In this document: piece after piece, positions 1 through 6,351 of the stretch | Layout of the letters: each line of letters begins with the position of its first letter | Position numbering within the stretch: the first letter of the stretch is position 1 | NCBI GenBank assembly: GCA_025922795.1 | Contig: JAICHC010000112.1 | Coordinates: 1 to 7,744, forward strand | Reading direction: 5' to 3' | Source of the DNA: Candidatus Binatia bacterium | Lineage (GTDB): Bacteria > Desulfobacterota_B > Binatia > UBA9968 | DNA length: 7,744 nucleotides | Notes under the pieces: generated by a model | What the model saw: only the letters and a program-made list of their open reading frames with translations | Databases searched by the model: none | Told to the model about the DNA's origin: nothing | Program-made: the position numbers and the translations under genes

Positions 1-1092
1 CTGCCGCTTTATGTCACACAACTCGGCGGATCGCCTGTCGTTGTCGGCATCGTGCTTGCCTGCTTCGCCGTGGCCAGCGTCATCGTTCGGCCGGTCGTCG
101 GCCATTGGGCCGATCGCTGGAGCGAGGCGGGGGTGATGATCTCCGGTTTGGTTTTTCAGGCGACGACGATTTTTCTTTGTTTCATTCCCTTTGTCCCGGC
201 CGCGGCACTAGCCAATGGTTTACGCGGCATCGGCTGGGCCGGACTCAATACCGGTGGCTATTCGCTGCTCGCGCGTATCGCCCCGGAAGCCAAGCGCGGG
301 GCAGCCTCGGGACTTTATAGCGGAGTGCAGAGCTCGGCACAGATCTTGTTTCCACCCCTCGCTCTCTGGCTCCTCTATGCTTCTTTCGGCGGTTATGGCT
401 TGGTGTTTACCGTCACGGCTATATTCTCACTCGCCGGTGCGGTAACCGGGCTTATGATGTCGCCGTCGGCGTCGCGCCCGAAGCGGCTTGAAAGCGTCGG
501 CGATGAGACCCGGTGGTGGCGCGAGATCTTCCGTTTTATCGAACCGGAAATTCTGTTGCCGTCGGTACTGCTTTTGTTGCTCAATCTTTCGTTGCCCGCA
601 ATCACCAACTTCATCATCCTCTACGCGCGTGAGCTCGATATCGATAATTTCGGCGCCTACTTCGTGGTCATCGGCGCCACCAGCATGTTGGGGCGGCCGC
701 TACTCGGCCGCCTGTCCGATGTCATCGGCCGCCCGCGCTCCATCGCAACCGGCTTTGTCCTTCAGGTGACAGGGCTGCTGCTCATCACGATGGTGTCGAA
801 TCTCATCGGCGTGATCTTTTGCGGTGTCCTGTACATGCTCGGTAATGCCATCGGCAGCTCGACGACGTTGGCCCTCGCCGTAGAGCGCGCCGACCCAAAA
901 CGCCGCGGCAAACAAATGGCGACTTTTTCCGTCGCCTATCCGTTGAGCTATGGTGTGGGATCGTTGATCATCGGCAGCGCCGTCGAGATCGCCGGTTACA
1001 CCGGCATGTTTCTAACCTTAACCGCTTTACAAGCCGCCGGGCTGTTTTTCGCTCTCCTGAACGCAACCAGGCTAACAAGCCACGCGGGTTGA
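1..1092 (+). CDS. MFS transporter, 5'-truncated by the window edge
   Basis: This is a major facilitator superfamily permease of the inner membrane, a secondary carrier for a small solute or drug. The reading frame is open from base 1, so the GTG at 52 is an internal Val codon and not the start. About 40 N-terminal residues, including TM1, are missing; 363 residues are visible. The diagnostic MFS motif A appears twice, as expected for the two six-helix halves: RPVVGHWADRW at visible residues 30-40 and LGRLSDVIGRP near visible residues 235-245. Repeated hydrophobic stretches and a charged central loop (about visible residues 155-180, with RPKRLESVGDE) fit the 12-helix fold. The C-terminus ends naturally after the last hydrophobic helix, LFFALLNATRL. 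The substrate cannot be told from the sequence. The family call is secure; a link to the downstream metabolic genes is only suggested by their shared direction. Confidence 0.93.
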   Translation: MPLYVTQLGGSPVVVGIVLACFAVASVIVRPVVGHWADRWSEAGVMISGLVFQATTIFLCFIPFVPAAALANGLRGIGWAGLNTGGYSLLARIAPEAKRGAASGLYSGVQSSAQILFPPLALWLLYASFGGYGLVFTVTAIFSLAGAVTGLMMSPSASRPKRLESVGDETRWWREIFRFIEPEILLPSVLLLLLNLSLPAITNFIILYARELDIDNFGAYFVVIGATSMLGRPLLGRLSDVIGRPRSIATGFVLQVTGLLLITMVSNLIGVIFCGVLYMLGNAIGSSTTLALAVERADPKRRGKQMATFSVAYPLSYGVGSLIIGSAVEIAGYTGMFLTLTALQAAGLFFALLNATRLTSHAG

Positions 1093-1169
1093 TCAACGGA
1101 CTCATTTGGCTCTTGTTGGGTTTCGCCGGATGCGATAAGCCTTTGCAGGCTGATGAAAAAGACCGATAA
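1089..1169 (+). CDS. possible 26-residue lipoprotein-like micro-ORF (doubtful)
   Basis: A TTG codon overlapping the TGA of the MFS gene (TTGA) opens a 26-codon frame ending in TAA at 1167-1169. The product would have a short hydrophobic stretch (LIWLLLGFAGC) ending in a lipobox-like FAGC, then a hydrophilic tail, DKPLQADEKDR. That is the layout of a tiny lipoprotein such as the entericidin or LptM kind. Against it, there is no clear Shine-Dalgarno sequence, the start codon is TTG, the n-region has no basic residue, and the length is so small that chance is a real explanation. The same frame stays open upstream inside the MFS gene, which also weakens the case. Confidence 0.15.
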   Translation: MINGLIWLLLGFAGCDKPLQADEKDR

Positions 1170-1170
1170 A
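1142..1170 (+). promoter_or_regulatory. weak candidate sigma70-type promoter for the binding-protein gene
   Basis: TTTGCA (1142-1147, 4 of 6 matches to TTGACA) and GATAAA (1165-1170, 4 of 6 matches to TATAAT) are separated by exactly 17 nt. Transcription would begin near 1177, leaving a leader of about 35 nt that contains the AAAGGAG ribosome binding site at 1196-1202. This fits translation from 1212. The match is modest and could be chance. Confidence 0.25.
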
Positions 1171-1195
1171 TGCCATTCGTAGGGCAAACGATAAC

Positions 1196-1203
1196 AAAGG
1201 AGA
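1196..1203 (+). promoter_or_regulatory. ribosome binding site that fixes the start at 1212
   Basis: AAAGGAGA ends 8 nt before the ATG at 1212, which is near-ideal spacing. The upstream in-frame ATG at 1170 has no comparable site and would put 14 polar residues ahead of the signal peptide. The start at 1212 is therefore preferred. Confidence 0.8.
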
Positions 1204-1211
1204 TTGCCGCC

Positions 1212-2204
1212 ATGACAATTCGATTTCGCTCACTGATCTTTCTTGCGTTGCTGTTCTCATGGGCGTGGCCTAGCCGGACCGTCGAGGCAAGAAGTTACAT
1301 CGCCTATATTTCGGACTCGACCAATTCGTCGGTCATCTACTGGATCGCCAAAGAGGCTGGCATCTTCAAGAAACATGGCCTCGACCTGGACACTATTTTC
1401 ATCAACGGCAGCGTGCGCGGGATTCAGAGCCTGATTGCCGGCGATCTGGGCTACACTGGAGCGGTGGGAACGGCGGTGATCAATGCCAAACTTGCCGGCG
1501 GCGACGTCGCAATCATTCAAAGCCAGATGAACACCTTACCCTACTTCATCATCGGCAATGCGAGCATCAAATCGCCTGAAGGTCTTAAAGGAAAATCGGC
1601 GGCAGTCCACATTCCCGGCACGTCGGCCGATTTCGCTTTGCGGCTCGCGCTCGCGAAAGCAGGCGTCAACTACAGGGACATCAAAGCGATCACGGTCGGC
1701 GGCGCACCGGCCCGATTGGCCGCCGTTACGCAGGGCCAGACCGATTTCACCGTGGTCACCGACGGCGAAAGAATTCAGGCGGAGAAAATGGGCCAACGGG
1801 TCATTATCGACATGGCGAAGCTGAACGTGCCGTTTCAGTTCAACTGCACCGTCACCACGCGCAGAAAAATCCGCGAGAACCCCGACGAAGTTCGCCGCGT
1901 GGTCTGGTCGATGGCGGAATCGATTCACTTTTTCAAGACCCGCAAGGACGAATCGATCAAGATCATGCAAAAGTACACCCGCGGTTTAGCGCGCGATGTT
2001 CTGGAAGGCGCCCACGCGGCGAATTCCGAGTTGCTCGTCGAAGACACCTACCCGACCATCGAGGGTTTAAAACAAACGCTGGAGGTTCAAGCCGTAAACG
2101 ACCCGCGCGCGTCCAAGGCGAAAGCCGAAGATCTGGTCGAACTGCGTTTCGTCGAGGAGATGAAGAAAAGCGGCTTCGTCGATAAACTCTATGGGCGAAA
2201 ATAG
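1212..2204 (+). CDS. ABC-type substrate-binding protein, NMT1/SsuA/TauA-like
   Basis: This is a periplasmic or lipid-anchor-free secreted solute-binding protein of the NMT1/THI5-like (SsuA/TauA) family. Such proteins deliver small organic ligands, for example sulfonates, nitriles, pyrimidine precursors or aromatic acids, to an ABC importer. The protein has 330 residues, the usual length for the family. A Sec signal peptide is clear: basic MTIRFR, hydrophobic LIFLALLFSWAW, and a likely cleavage after VEA (residue 26). The mature part begins with a beta-strand and then the family signature IYWIAKEAGIFKKHGLDLD (residues 42-60), INGSVRGIQSLIAGDLGY (64-81), and SPEGLKGKSAAVHIPGTSAD across the first domain. 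The start at 1212 is chosen for its Shine-Dalgarno site. No permease or ATPase gene lies in the window, so it is an orphan binding protein here. The ligand is unknown. Confidence 0.92.
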   Translation: MTIRFRSLIFLALLFSWAWPSRTVEARSYIAYISDSTNSSVIYWIAKEAGIFKKHGLDLDTIFINGSVRGIQSLIAGDLGYTGAVGTAVINAKLAGGDVAIIQSQMNTLPYFIIGNASIKSPEGLKGKSAAVHIPGTSADFALRLALAKAGVNYRDIKAITVGGAPARLAAVTQGQTDFTVVTDGERIQAEKMGQRVIIDMAKLNVPFQFNCTVTTRRKIRENPDEVRRVVWSMAESIHFFKTRKDESIKIMQKYTRGLARDVLEGAHAANSELLVEDTYPTIEGLKQTLEVQAVNDPRASKAKAEDLVELRFVEEMKKSGFVDKLYGRK

Positions 2205-2210
2205 ATGAAC

Positions 2211-2256
2211 CCCTTACCCCTCACCACCGACCGTTTACTGAGGGGTGAGGGTAAGG
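2211..2256 (+). promoter_or_regulatory. two-register palindrome overlapping the methyltransferase ribosome binding site
   Basis: Two mutually exclusive hairpins can be drawn in the 62-nt gap. Register A pairs 2211-2223 with 2239-2251: 13 contiguous pairs, one of them G-U, with a 15-nt loop. It leaves the AAGGAG at 2253-2258 free. Register B pairs 2212-2225 with 2244-2256: 13 Watson-Crick pairs with C2220 bulged and an 18-nt loop. It buries the AAGG of the Shine-Dalgarno sequence. There is no T-run after it, so it is not an intrinsic terminator. It could be a translational switch, an mRNA-stabilising stem, or a copy of a dispersed palindromic repeat of the CCCCTCACC/GGTGAGGG type. Confidence 0.55.
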
Positions 2257-2266
2257 AGAATGCTCT

Positions 2267-3112
2267 GTGATTGTTCCGCACGCTGAAATCGCCGACGTTG
2301 CCGCCGTGGCGGCACACTACGACGATCTCGATGATCTTTATCGCCGCGTGTGGGGAACAAGCCTCCATCACGGCTATTGGAGAGTCCCCGACGAAAGTAC
2401 CGACGAAGCGGTCGGCAACCTGACTCGACTGGTCGCCCAACACGCTGTGCTGAAACCCGGAGACCGAGTCTGCGATCTCGGCTGCGGTTACGGCGCCGCG
2501 GCCCTCATGTGGTACCGCAACTTCGGCGCCGAAGTTACGGGGATTACCATCTCCGAAAAACAATTCCGTTACGCGCAATCGACCGCGGCCGGGATTTCGC
2601 CAATTCAATTCGTTCTCGGCAATGCCGCCGACACTGGTTTGCCCGCGGAGTCATTTGACGCGGTCACGGCCATGGAAAGCTCGGAGCATATGCCGGACAA
2701 AGCACAATTCTTCGCCGAAGCGCATCGTCTTTTGCGCCCGGGTGGACGTTGCATCGTGGTCGCCTGGCTCAGCCGCGAAGCTCCCGGCACATGGGAGTCG
2801 AAGCATCTGCTCGCACCGATCTGTACTGAAGGCCGCTTGCCCGGCATGGCATCGATGAAAGAATATCGAGACTTGCTCGAAGACGCCGGATTTCGCCATC
2901 TGAGTTTTGTGGATTTGACACGAAATGTAAAAAAAACCTGGAATGTCTGTGCGCTTCGTGTCATTGCTCGTTTTTTTCAAGATGCATCATTCCGCCGGGT
3001 TCTTTTTGACCGTCGATTGGCCAATCGAATCTTCGCCAAGACTGTCTTCCGCATTTGGCTGGCGTATCAAATTGGCGCCATGCGCCTCGGCCTATTCGTT
3101 GCGCAAAAGTAG
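2267..3112 (+). CDS. SAM-dependent methyltransferase, tocopherol-methyltransferase-like
   Basis: This is a class I (Rossmann-fold) methyltransferase that transfers a methyl group from S-adenosylmethionine to a small molecule. Of 281 residues, the N-terminal part carries YDDLDDLYRRVWGTSLHHGYW (the family's 'HHGYW' element, ending at residue 38, split across residues 18-38). Motif I is VCDLGCGYG (68-76), followed by the acidic/post-I segment GAEVTGITIS (87-96), then AMESSEHMPDK (135-145) and RLLRPGG (154-160). The MESxEHMPDK block and the hydrophobic tail ending in RLGLFVAQK resemble gamma-tocopherol and related plant-type methyltransferases. The true acceptor in this bacterium is unknown. The start is GTG with AAGGAG 8 nt upstream; the ATG at 2260 is out of frame and ends after eight codons. 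The gene follows the binding protein by 62 nt, with a palindrome between them. The next gene begins 24 nt after its stop. Confidence 0.88.
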   Translation: MIVPHAEIADVAAVAAHYDDLDDLYRRVWGTSLHHGYWRVPDESTDEAVGNLTRLVAQHAVLKPGDRVCDLGCGYGAAALMWYRNFGAEVTGITISEKQFRYAQSTAAGISPIQFVLGNAADTGLPAESFDAVTAMESSEHMPDKAQFFAEAHRLLRPGGRCIVVAWLSREAPGTWESKHLLAPICTEGRLPGMASMKEYRDLLEDAGFRHLSFVDLTRNVKKTWNVCALRVIARFFQDASFRRVLFDRRLANRIFAKTVFRIWLAYQIGAMRLGLFVAQK

Positions 3113-3135
3113 CTGGAGTACTAAACGGTCAAGCC

Positions 3136-4137
3136 ATGAAATTCGGTATTTTCATTTTCGGCGACAATCATCCGCAGCTCGGCCGCTCCAATCAGACCTA
3201 TTACGACGAGGTCTTGACCCTAGGCGACTGGGCCGAGGAGTTGGGCTTCGACTCTTTCTGGCTCGGCGAGCATCACTTCTATTGGTACGGCACCTGCGTC
3301 TCGCCGCCGATGATCATTGCGGCTTTGGGCCAGCGCACCAAACGAATCCGGCTGGGTCCCGCGGTCAGTGTTTTACCCTTGCATCATCCGCTTCTTGTGG
3401 CCGAGGAATACGCGCTGGCCGACAATCTCTGCGGCGGCCGGCTGAATTTCGCCATCGGCAGCGGCTTTTCGCCGGTCGAATACAAAATGTTCGGCATGAC
3501 GATGGAGGAAGCGAGAGAAAAATATTGGGAAACGTTCGACGTCATTTTAAAGGCCTGGACGCAGGACGAATTTTCCCATCGGGGAAAGCATTATCAGATC
3601 GAGAATGGTTCGGTGTATATGAAGCCGGTGCAAAAACCCTTGCCGCCGACGTGGATCGCCGCGTCGAGCGATGAGACCCTGCTCCGGGCCGGAGAGATGG
3701 GGTTCCCGATTATGGGGATTCCGTTCGTGCGCTCGACCTCACTGATAGAGGTCGAGGAAAAAAACCGACTGTTCATGGATTCGTTTGTTCGTGCCGGCCA
3801 TAAGAAAAAACCGGACATCATGGTTGCCTTGCATGTTTATCTTCACGACAGCGAACAGGAGGCGGTCAAGTCGGCCCGCCCCTGCTTCGAGCGCGTCGTT
3901 GACTATCTAAAAAAATACCGGCGACCGGGCGCAAGAGTGCCGGATTTCGATACCATCAAAAAAGACCGACTCGCCCTCTTTACCGATCCCGGGGACGCCT
4001 GCGAAATCTTTCGCGAATATGAAAAGACCGGCGTCACCCATGTGATCTGCATGGTCAACTTCGGCGGCGTGCCTATGACCGAGGTCCGCCGGACACTCGA
4101 GCTCATGTCCACGAGAGTGTTCCCACATTTTCGCTGA
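3136..4137 (+). CDS. luciferase-like flavin-dependent monooxygenase (LLM class)
   Basis: This is a bacterial-luciferase-like (TIM-barrel) oxidoreductase, a family that uses reduced FMN, or coenzyme F420 in some lineages, to oxygenate or reduce small organic substrates in the cytoplasm. Its 333 residues match the family length. Visible hallmarks are the first beta-strand MKFGIFIFGD (1-10), AEELGFDSFWLGEHHF (33-48) with the EHH block at 45-47, TKRIRLGPAVSVLPLHHP (68-85), AEEYALADNLCGGRLNFAIGSG (split over 89-110) and PPTWIAASS (170-178). The ATG at 3136 starts directly at beta-1. Longer in-frame starts, such as 3055, would run back into the methyltransferase gene. No good Shine-Dalgarno is next to the start; a GGAG at 3115-3118 is about 17 nt away. 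The 24-nt gap suggests co-transcription, and perhaps translational coupling, with the methyltransferase. Cofactor and substrate cannot be decided here. Confidence 0.9.
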   Translation: MKFGIFIFGDNHPQLGRSNQTYYDEVLTLGDWAEELGFDSFWLGEHHFYWYGTCVSPPMIIAALGQRTKRIRLGPAVSVLPLHHPLLVAEEYALADNLCGGRLNFAIGSGFSPVEYKMFGMTMEEAREKYWETFDVILKAWTQDEFSHRGKHYQIENGSVYMKPVQKPLPPTWIAASSDETLLRAGEMGFPIMGIPFVRSTSLIEVEEKNRLFMDSFVRAGHKKKPDIMVALHVYLHDSEQEAVKSARPCFERVVDYLKKYRRPGARVPDFDTIKKDRLALFTDPGDACEIFREYEKTGVTHVICMVNFGGVPMTEVRRTLELMSTRVFPHFR

Positions 4138-4160
4138 CGATCCTGCAGGTCCTCAGGCAA

Positions 4161-4189
4161 TTCAATCCGGCGCTCCTTTGCGCTATAAA
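4161..4189 (+). promoter_or_regulatory. candidate promoter placing transcription start at the ATG (leaderless)
   Basis: TATAAA at 4184-4189 matches the -10 consensus in 5 of 6 positions. A weak -35, TTCAAT (4161-4166, 3 of 6), lies 17 nt upstream. The predicted +1 is about 4196, next to the ATG at 4197. No Shine-Dalgarno sequence is present ahead of that ATG, which fits a leaderless transcript. The weak -35 keeps confidence moderate. Confidence 0.35.
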
Positions 4190-4196
4190 ACCACTC

Positions 4197-5657
4197 ATGA
4201 TTGAAGTTCGTTTTGTCGATACCACCCTCCGCGACGGCCAGCAGAGCCTTTGGGCCTACAACATGCGCACGGGCATGATGGTGCCGGTTGCCGCACAACT
4301 GGACCAAGCCGGATTCGAAGCCATCGAGCTCGGCGGCCCGGTGGAGATGCCGAAATGCGTGAAAGAATTGCGCGAAGATCCATGGGAGCGTTATCGCCGG
4401 ATCATTCCGAAGTTCAAGAATACCCCGCTCCGGCTCATTCATGGCACGCGCAGCGGCTTCGCGATTTATCCAGAGGCGCTGCATCAGCTTTACGACACCT
4501 GTATGGCCAACGTCGGTGTCACCGAAGTGCGCATCTCGGATTCATGGAATGATCCGGCCGACTGGGCATGGCGCGTCAAGCAAGCCAAGAACGCCGGCCT
4601 GAAACCGATCATCAATTTGATTTATACCGTCTCGCCCCGGCATACCGACGAATATTTCGCAGCTAAGATTCGCGAAGCTCTTGCCCTGGACGTTTACCGC
4701 GTCATTTTCAAAGATCCCGGCGGGATCTTGACTCCCGAGAGGACCAAGACCGTTGTGCCTGCGGTGCTTGCGGCCGCGGACGGTAAGACGGTTGAATTGC
4801 ACACCCATTGCACGACCGGCCTCGGCACGCTCTGCTGCCTCGAAGCGATCAAGGCGGGCATGACGAACATCAACGCGGCAATTCCCCCGCTCGCCGACGG
4901 TTCGTCCAATCCGTCGGTGTTCAACGTCGCCATGAATGCGCGCGCCCTGGGTTACAAGACATTGCTCGATGAAGAACCCCTGCGCGACGCCGCCAGGTTT
5001 CTTACCGCCTGCGCCAAGCAGGAGAAACTGCCGATCGGCAAGACACCCGAATACGACTATGGCCAGTACGTGCATCAGATTCCCGGCGGTATGATCTCCA
5101 ACTTGCGCTACCAGCTGCGCCGCGTCGGTATGGAGAACAAGCTCGATCAGACTCTGGAAGAAGCGGCGCACGTGCGCGCCGAGTTCGGCTATCCGATCAT
5201 GGTGACGCCGCTGTCGCAGTTCGTCGGCAGCCAGGCCGCGATCAACGTCATCGTCGGCGAGCGCTACAGGGAAGTCACGGACCAGACCATCGAATACGCC
5301 ATGGGGATCTGGGGCAAAGAGGGCGCCGCCCTCATGGATCCGAACGTAAAGGAAAAAGTTCTGAACCGGCCGCGCGCAAAAGAAATCGCCGCGCGGCCGC
5401 ATCCGAGCGATTCACTTCAGGACCTGCGGCGCAAGTACGGCGGAGCCGGAGCCAGCGACGAGGAAGTCTTGCTGCGCTTTTTTAGCAGCAAGGAAGACGT
5501 CGAGCGCATGCACGCCGCCGGCCCTGCGCGCGCTTATACGTCAAACGGTAATCCGTTGCTGAATCTGGTCGCCGAGCTTTCCAAGCAAGAAAACCGTCGC
5601 AGCGTGTTCATCGAGCGCCCGGGCTTTTCCCTGCGCATGCAACGTCACAGTGTCTGA
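4197..5657 (+). CDS. stand-alone carboxyltransferase domain (HMGL-like/PYC-OADA type)
   Basis: This 486-residue TIM-barrel protein resembles the carboxyltransferase part of pyruvate carboxylase, oxaloacetate decarboxylase alpha and transcarboxylase 5S. Those enzymes move CO2 between biotin and a 2-oxoacid. VDTTLRDGQQSLWA (7-20) opens the barrel and supplies the metal-binding Asp (D8). FKDPGGILTP (171-180) holds K172, at the place of the carboxylated lysine. LHTHCTTGLG (201-210) gives the metal ligands H202 and H204. The C-terminal conserved carboxylase domain is visible from about residue 300 (YVHQIPGGMISNLRYQL, then PLSQFVGSQAAINVIVGERY). There is no biotinyl (MKM) domain: the protein ends soon after a tail ending LRMQRHSV. 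Several pocket positions differ from the classical enzymes (RDGQQ for RDAHQ, LGGP for WGGA, HGTRSGF in place of RGQNxxG). It may use a biotin carrier encoded elsewhere, or act as a biotin-independent aldolase or lyase. Confidence 0.85.
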   Translation: MIEVRFVDTTLRDGQQSLWAYNMRTGMMVPVAAQLDQAGFEAIELGGPVEMPKCVKELREDPWERYRRIIPKFKNTPLRLIHGTRSGFAIYPEALHQLYDTCMANVGVTEVRISDSWNDPADWAWRVKQAKNAGLKPIINLIYTVSPRHTDEYFAAKIREALALDVYRVIFKDPGGILTPERTKTVVPAVLAAADGKTVELHTHCTTGLGTLCCLEAIKAGMTNINAAIPPLADGSSNPSVFNVAMNARALGYKTLLDEEPLRDAARFLTACAKQEKLPIGKTPEYDYGQYVHQIPGGMISNLRYQLRRVGMENKLDQTLEEAAHVRAEFGYPIMVTPLSQFVGSQAAINVIVGERYREVTDQTIEYAMGIWGKEGAALMDPNVKEKVLNRPRAKEIAARPHPSDSLQDLRRKYGGAGASDEEVLLRFFSSKEDVERMHAAGPARAYTSNGNPLLNLVAELSKQENRRSVFIERPGFSLRMQRHSV

Positions 5658-5727
5658 CGCGGATCACCGGTGTTGTTATTTAGCCATGAAACTGCCAAGC
5701 CCCGACACGTGTAAACTCGATTCGACG

Positions 5728-5761
5728 GCTTGAACGTTTTGGAGCTTGAACGGCTTGAACG
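5728..5761 (+). repeat. three copies of GCTTGAACG upstream of the CMD gene
   Basis: GCTTGAACG occurs at 5728-5736, 5744-5752 and 5753-5761, two of them as the longer CGGCTTGAACG. Start-to-start spacings are 16 and 9 nt. The array ends 22 nt before the GTG start at 5784. It could be operator half-sites on one strand or a decayed intergenic repeat. A related TTGAAC recurs ahead of the next two genes. Confidence 0.6.
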
Positions 5762-5773
5762 AGTGATTTATCC

Positions 5774-5779
5774 GAGGTA
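5774..5779 (+). promoter_or_regulatory. ribosome binding site supporting the GTG start at 5784
   Basis: GAGGTA, with its GAGG core at 5774-5777, lies 6 nt before the GTG at 5784. No ATG in this frame gives a better N-terminus; the encoded MARVPLLEE is typical of the family. Confidence 0.6.
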
Positions 5780-5783
5780 ACCC

Positions 5784-6311
5784 GTGGCACGAGTCCCGCT
5801 GCTCGAAGAAACCGAACATCCCGATTTGGCCGAATCGATCGCCAGAATCAAAGGCGCCCGCGGCGGCCGGTTGATCAATATCTACCGTCTCATGCTGCAC
5901 AGCCCGGCTTTGGCCAATGCTTGGTTCGAGTTGAATCAGGCCGTGCGCTACGGCACGGAGATCGACGGGCAAAGCCGCGAGCTCGCGGTGATTCGCGTCG
6001 CGATCTTGAACGACGTCGAATACGTCCAACGCGCCCACGGCCCCGCCTACGCTCTCAAAGAAGGATTGACGCCGGAACAAGTAAGCGCCATTGCGAACTG
6101 GGAACCGTCGAAACTGTTCAGCGCGCAACAACGCGCTCTGCTCGCATACACCGACGCGATGACCCGCGAGATCGACGTGCCCGATACGGTTTTTGCAGAT
6201 TTACGGAAATTTTTTAGCGAGCGACAAATCGTCGAGCTGACGATGCTCATAGGCGCCTACAACATGCTCACGCGCTTTTTAAAAGCGCTGAAGGTCGATC
6301 CGGAACCTTAG
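5784..6311 (+). CDS. carboxymuconolactone decarboxylase (CMD)-family protein, cysteine-free
   Basis: This is a 175-residue all-alpha protein of the CMD/AhpD-like superfamily. Members are either gamma-carboxymuconolactone decarboxylases of aromatic catabolism or thiol peroxidases with a CxxC motif. The order of elements fits the family: MARVPLLEE start, NIYRLMLHSPALANAWFEL (32-50), the core SRELAVIRVAILNDVEYVQ (64-82) with H85 five residues after Y80, ALKEGLTPEQV (90-100), FSAQQRALLAYTDAMTRE (112-129) and a last helix RQIVELTMLIGAYNMLTRFL. Conserved E66 and H85 are kept. There is no cysteine anywhere in the protein, so AhpD-type disulfide reductase or peroxidase activity is excluded, and a decarboxylase, lyase or non-redox role is more likely. 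The start codon is GTG. It sits between the carboxyltransferase and the dehydrogenase, in a context of organic-acid metabolism. The substrate is unknown. Confidence 0.87.
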   Translation: MARVPLLEETEHPDLAESIARIKGARGGRLINIYRLMLHSPALANAWFELNQAVRYGTEIDGQSRELAVIRVAILNDVEYVQRAHGPAYALKEGLTPEQVSAIANWEPSKLFSAQQRALLAYTDAMTREIDVPDTVFADLRKFFSERQIVELTMLIGAYNMLTRFLKALKVDPEP

Positions 6312-6320
6312 TACGTCAAA

Positions 6321-6349
6321 GTTCAACGTTTGAACCACGTTTTTTGAAC
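6321..6349 (+). repeat. GTTCAA-CGT-TTGAAC inverted repeat plus a third TTGAAC
   Basis: A perfect 6-bp inverted repeat, GTTCAA (6321-6326) and TTGAAC (6330-6335), has a 3-bp spacer. A further TTGAAC lies at 6344-6349, ending 2 nt before the ATG at 6352. An ACGTTTGAACC copy is followed by ACGTTTTTTGAACC, the same unit with three extra T. The site fills the 40-nt gap between the CMD and dehydrogenase genes and shares its core with the array at 5728-5761. Confidence 0.55.
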
Positions 6350-6351
6350 CC

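Noticed and set aside
52..54. GTG at 52 as the MFS start
   Set aside because: The frame is open to base 1 and encodes normal MFS sequence (YVTQLGGSPVVVGIVLA) upstream; a start here would delete most of TM2.
1138..1151. AGCCT-TTGC-AGGCT hairpin after the MFS gene as a terminator
   Set aside because: Only 5 bp and followed by GATGAAAAAG rather than a T-run.
1170..1211. Longer N-terminus for the binding protein starting at ATG 1170
   Set aside because: No Shine-Dalgarno ahead of 1170; the extra 14 residues would precede a normal signal peptide; 1212 has AAAGGAG at good spacing; 1170 also overlaps the candidate -10.
3055..3135. Extended start of the luciferase-like gene at 3055
   Set aside because: It overlaps the methyltransferase coding region by more than 50 nt, and the family N-terminus begins at MKFGIFIF (3136).
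3903..4484. 193-codon minus-strand open frame over the 4137-4197 gap
   Set aside because: Shadow of two well-supported + strand genes; no family resemblance and no ribosome binding site seen.
4542..5402. 286-codon minus-strand open frame
   Set aside because: It lies fully inside the carboxyltransferase gene on the opposite strand, with Arg/Gly/Val-rich content typical of a shadow frame in GC-rich DNA; no domain is recognisable.
5686..5733. 15-codon frame from ATG 5686
   Set aside because: Very short, no ribosome binding site, no conserved features.
6325..6345. AACGT-TTGAACC-ACGTT stem followed by six T as an intrinsic terminator
   Set aside because: The stem is 5 bp and AT-rich, too weak for confident termination; better described as part of the TTGAAC repeat site.
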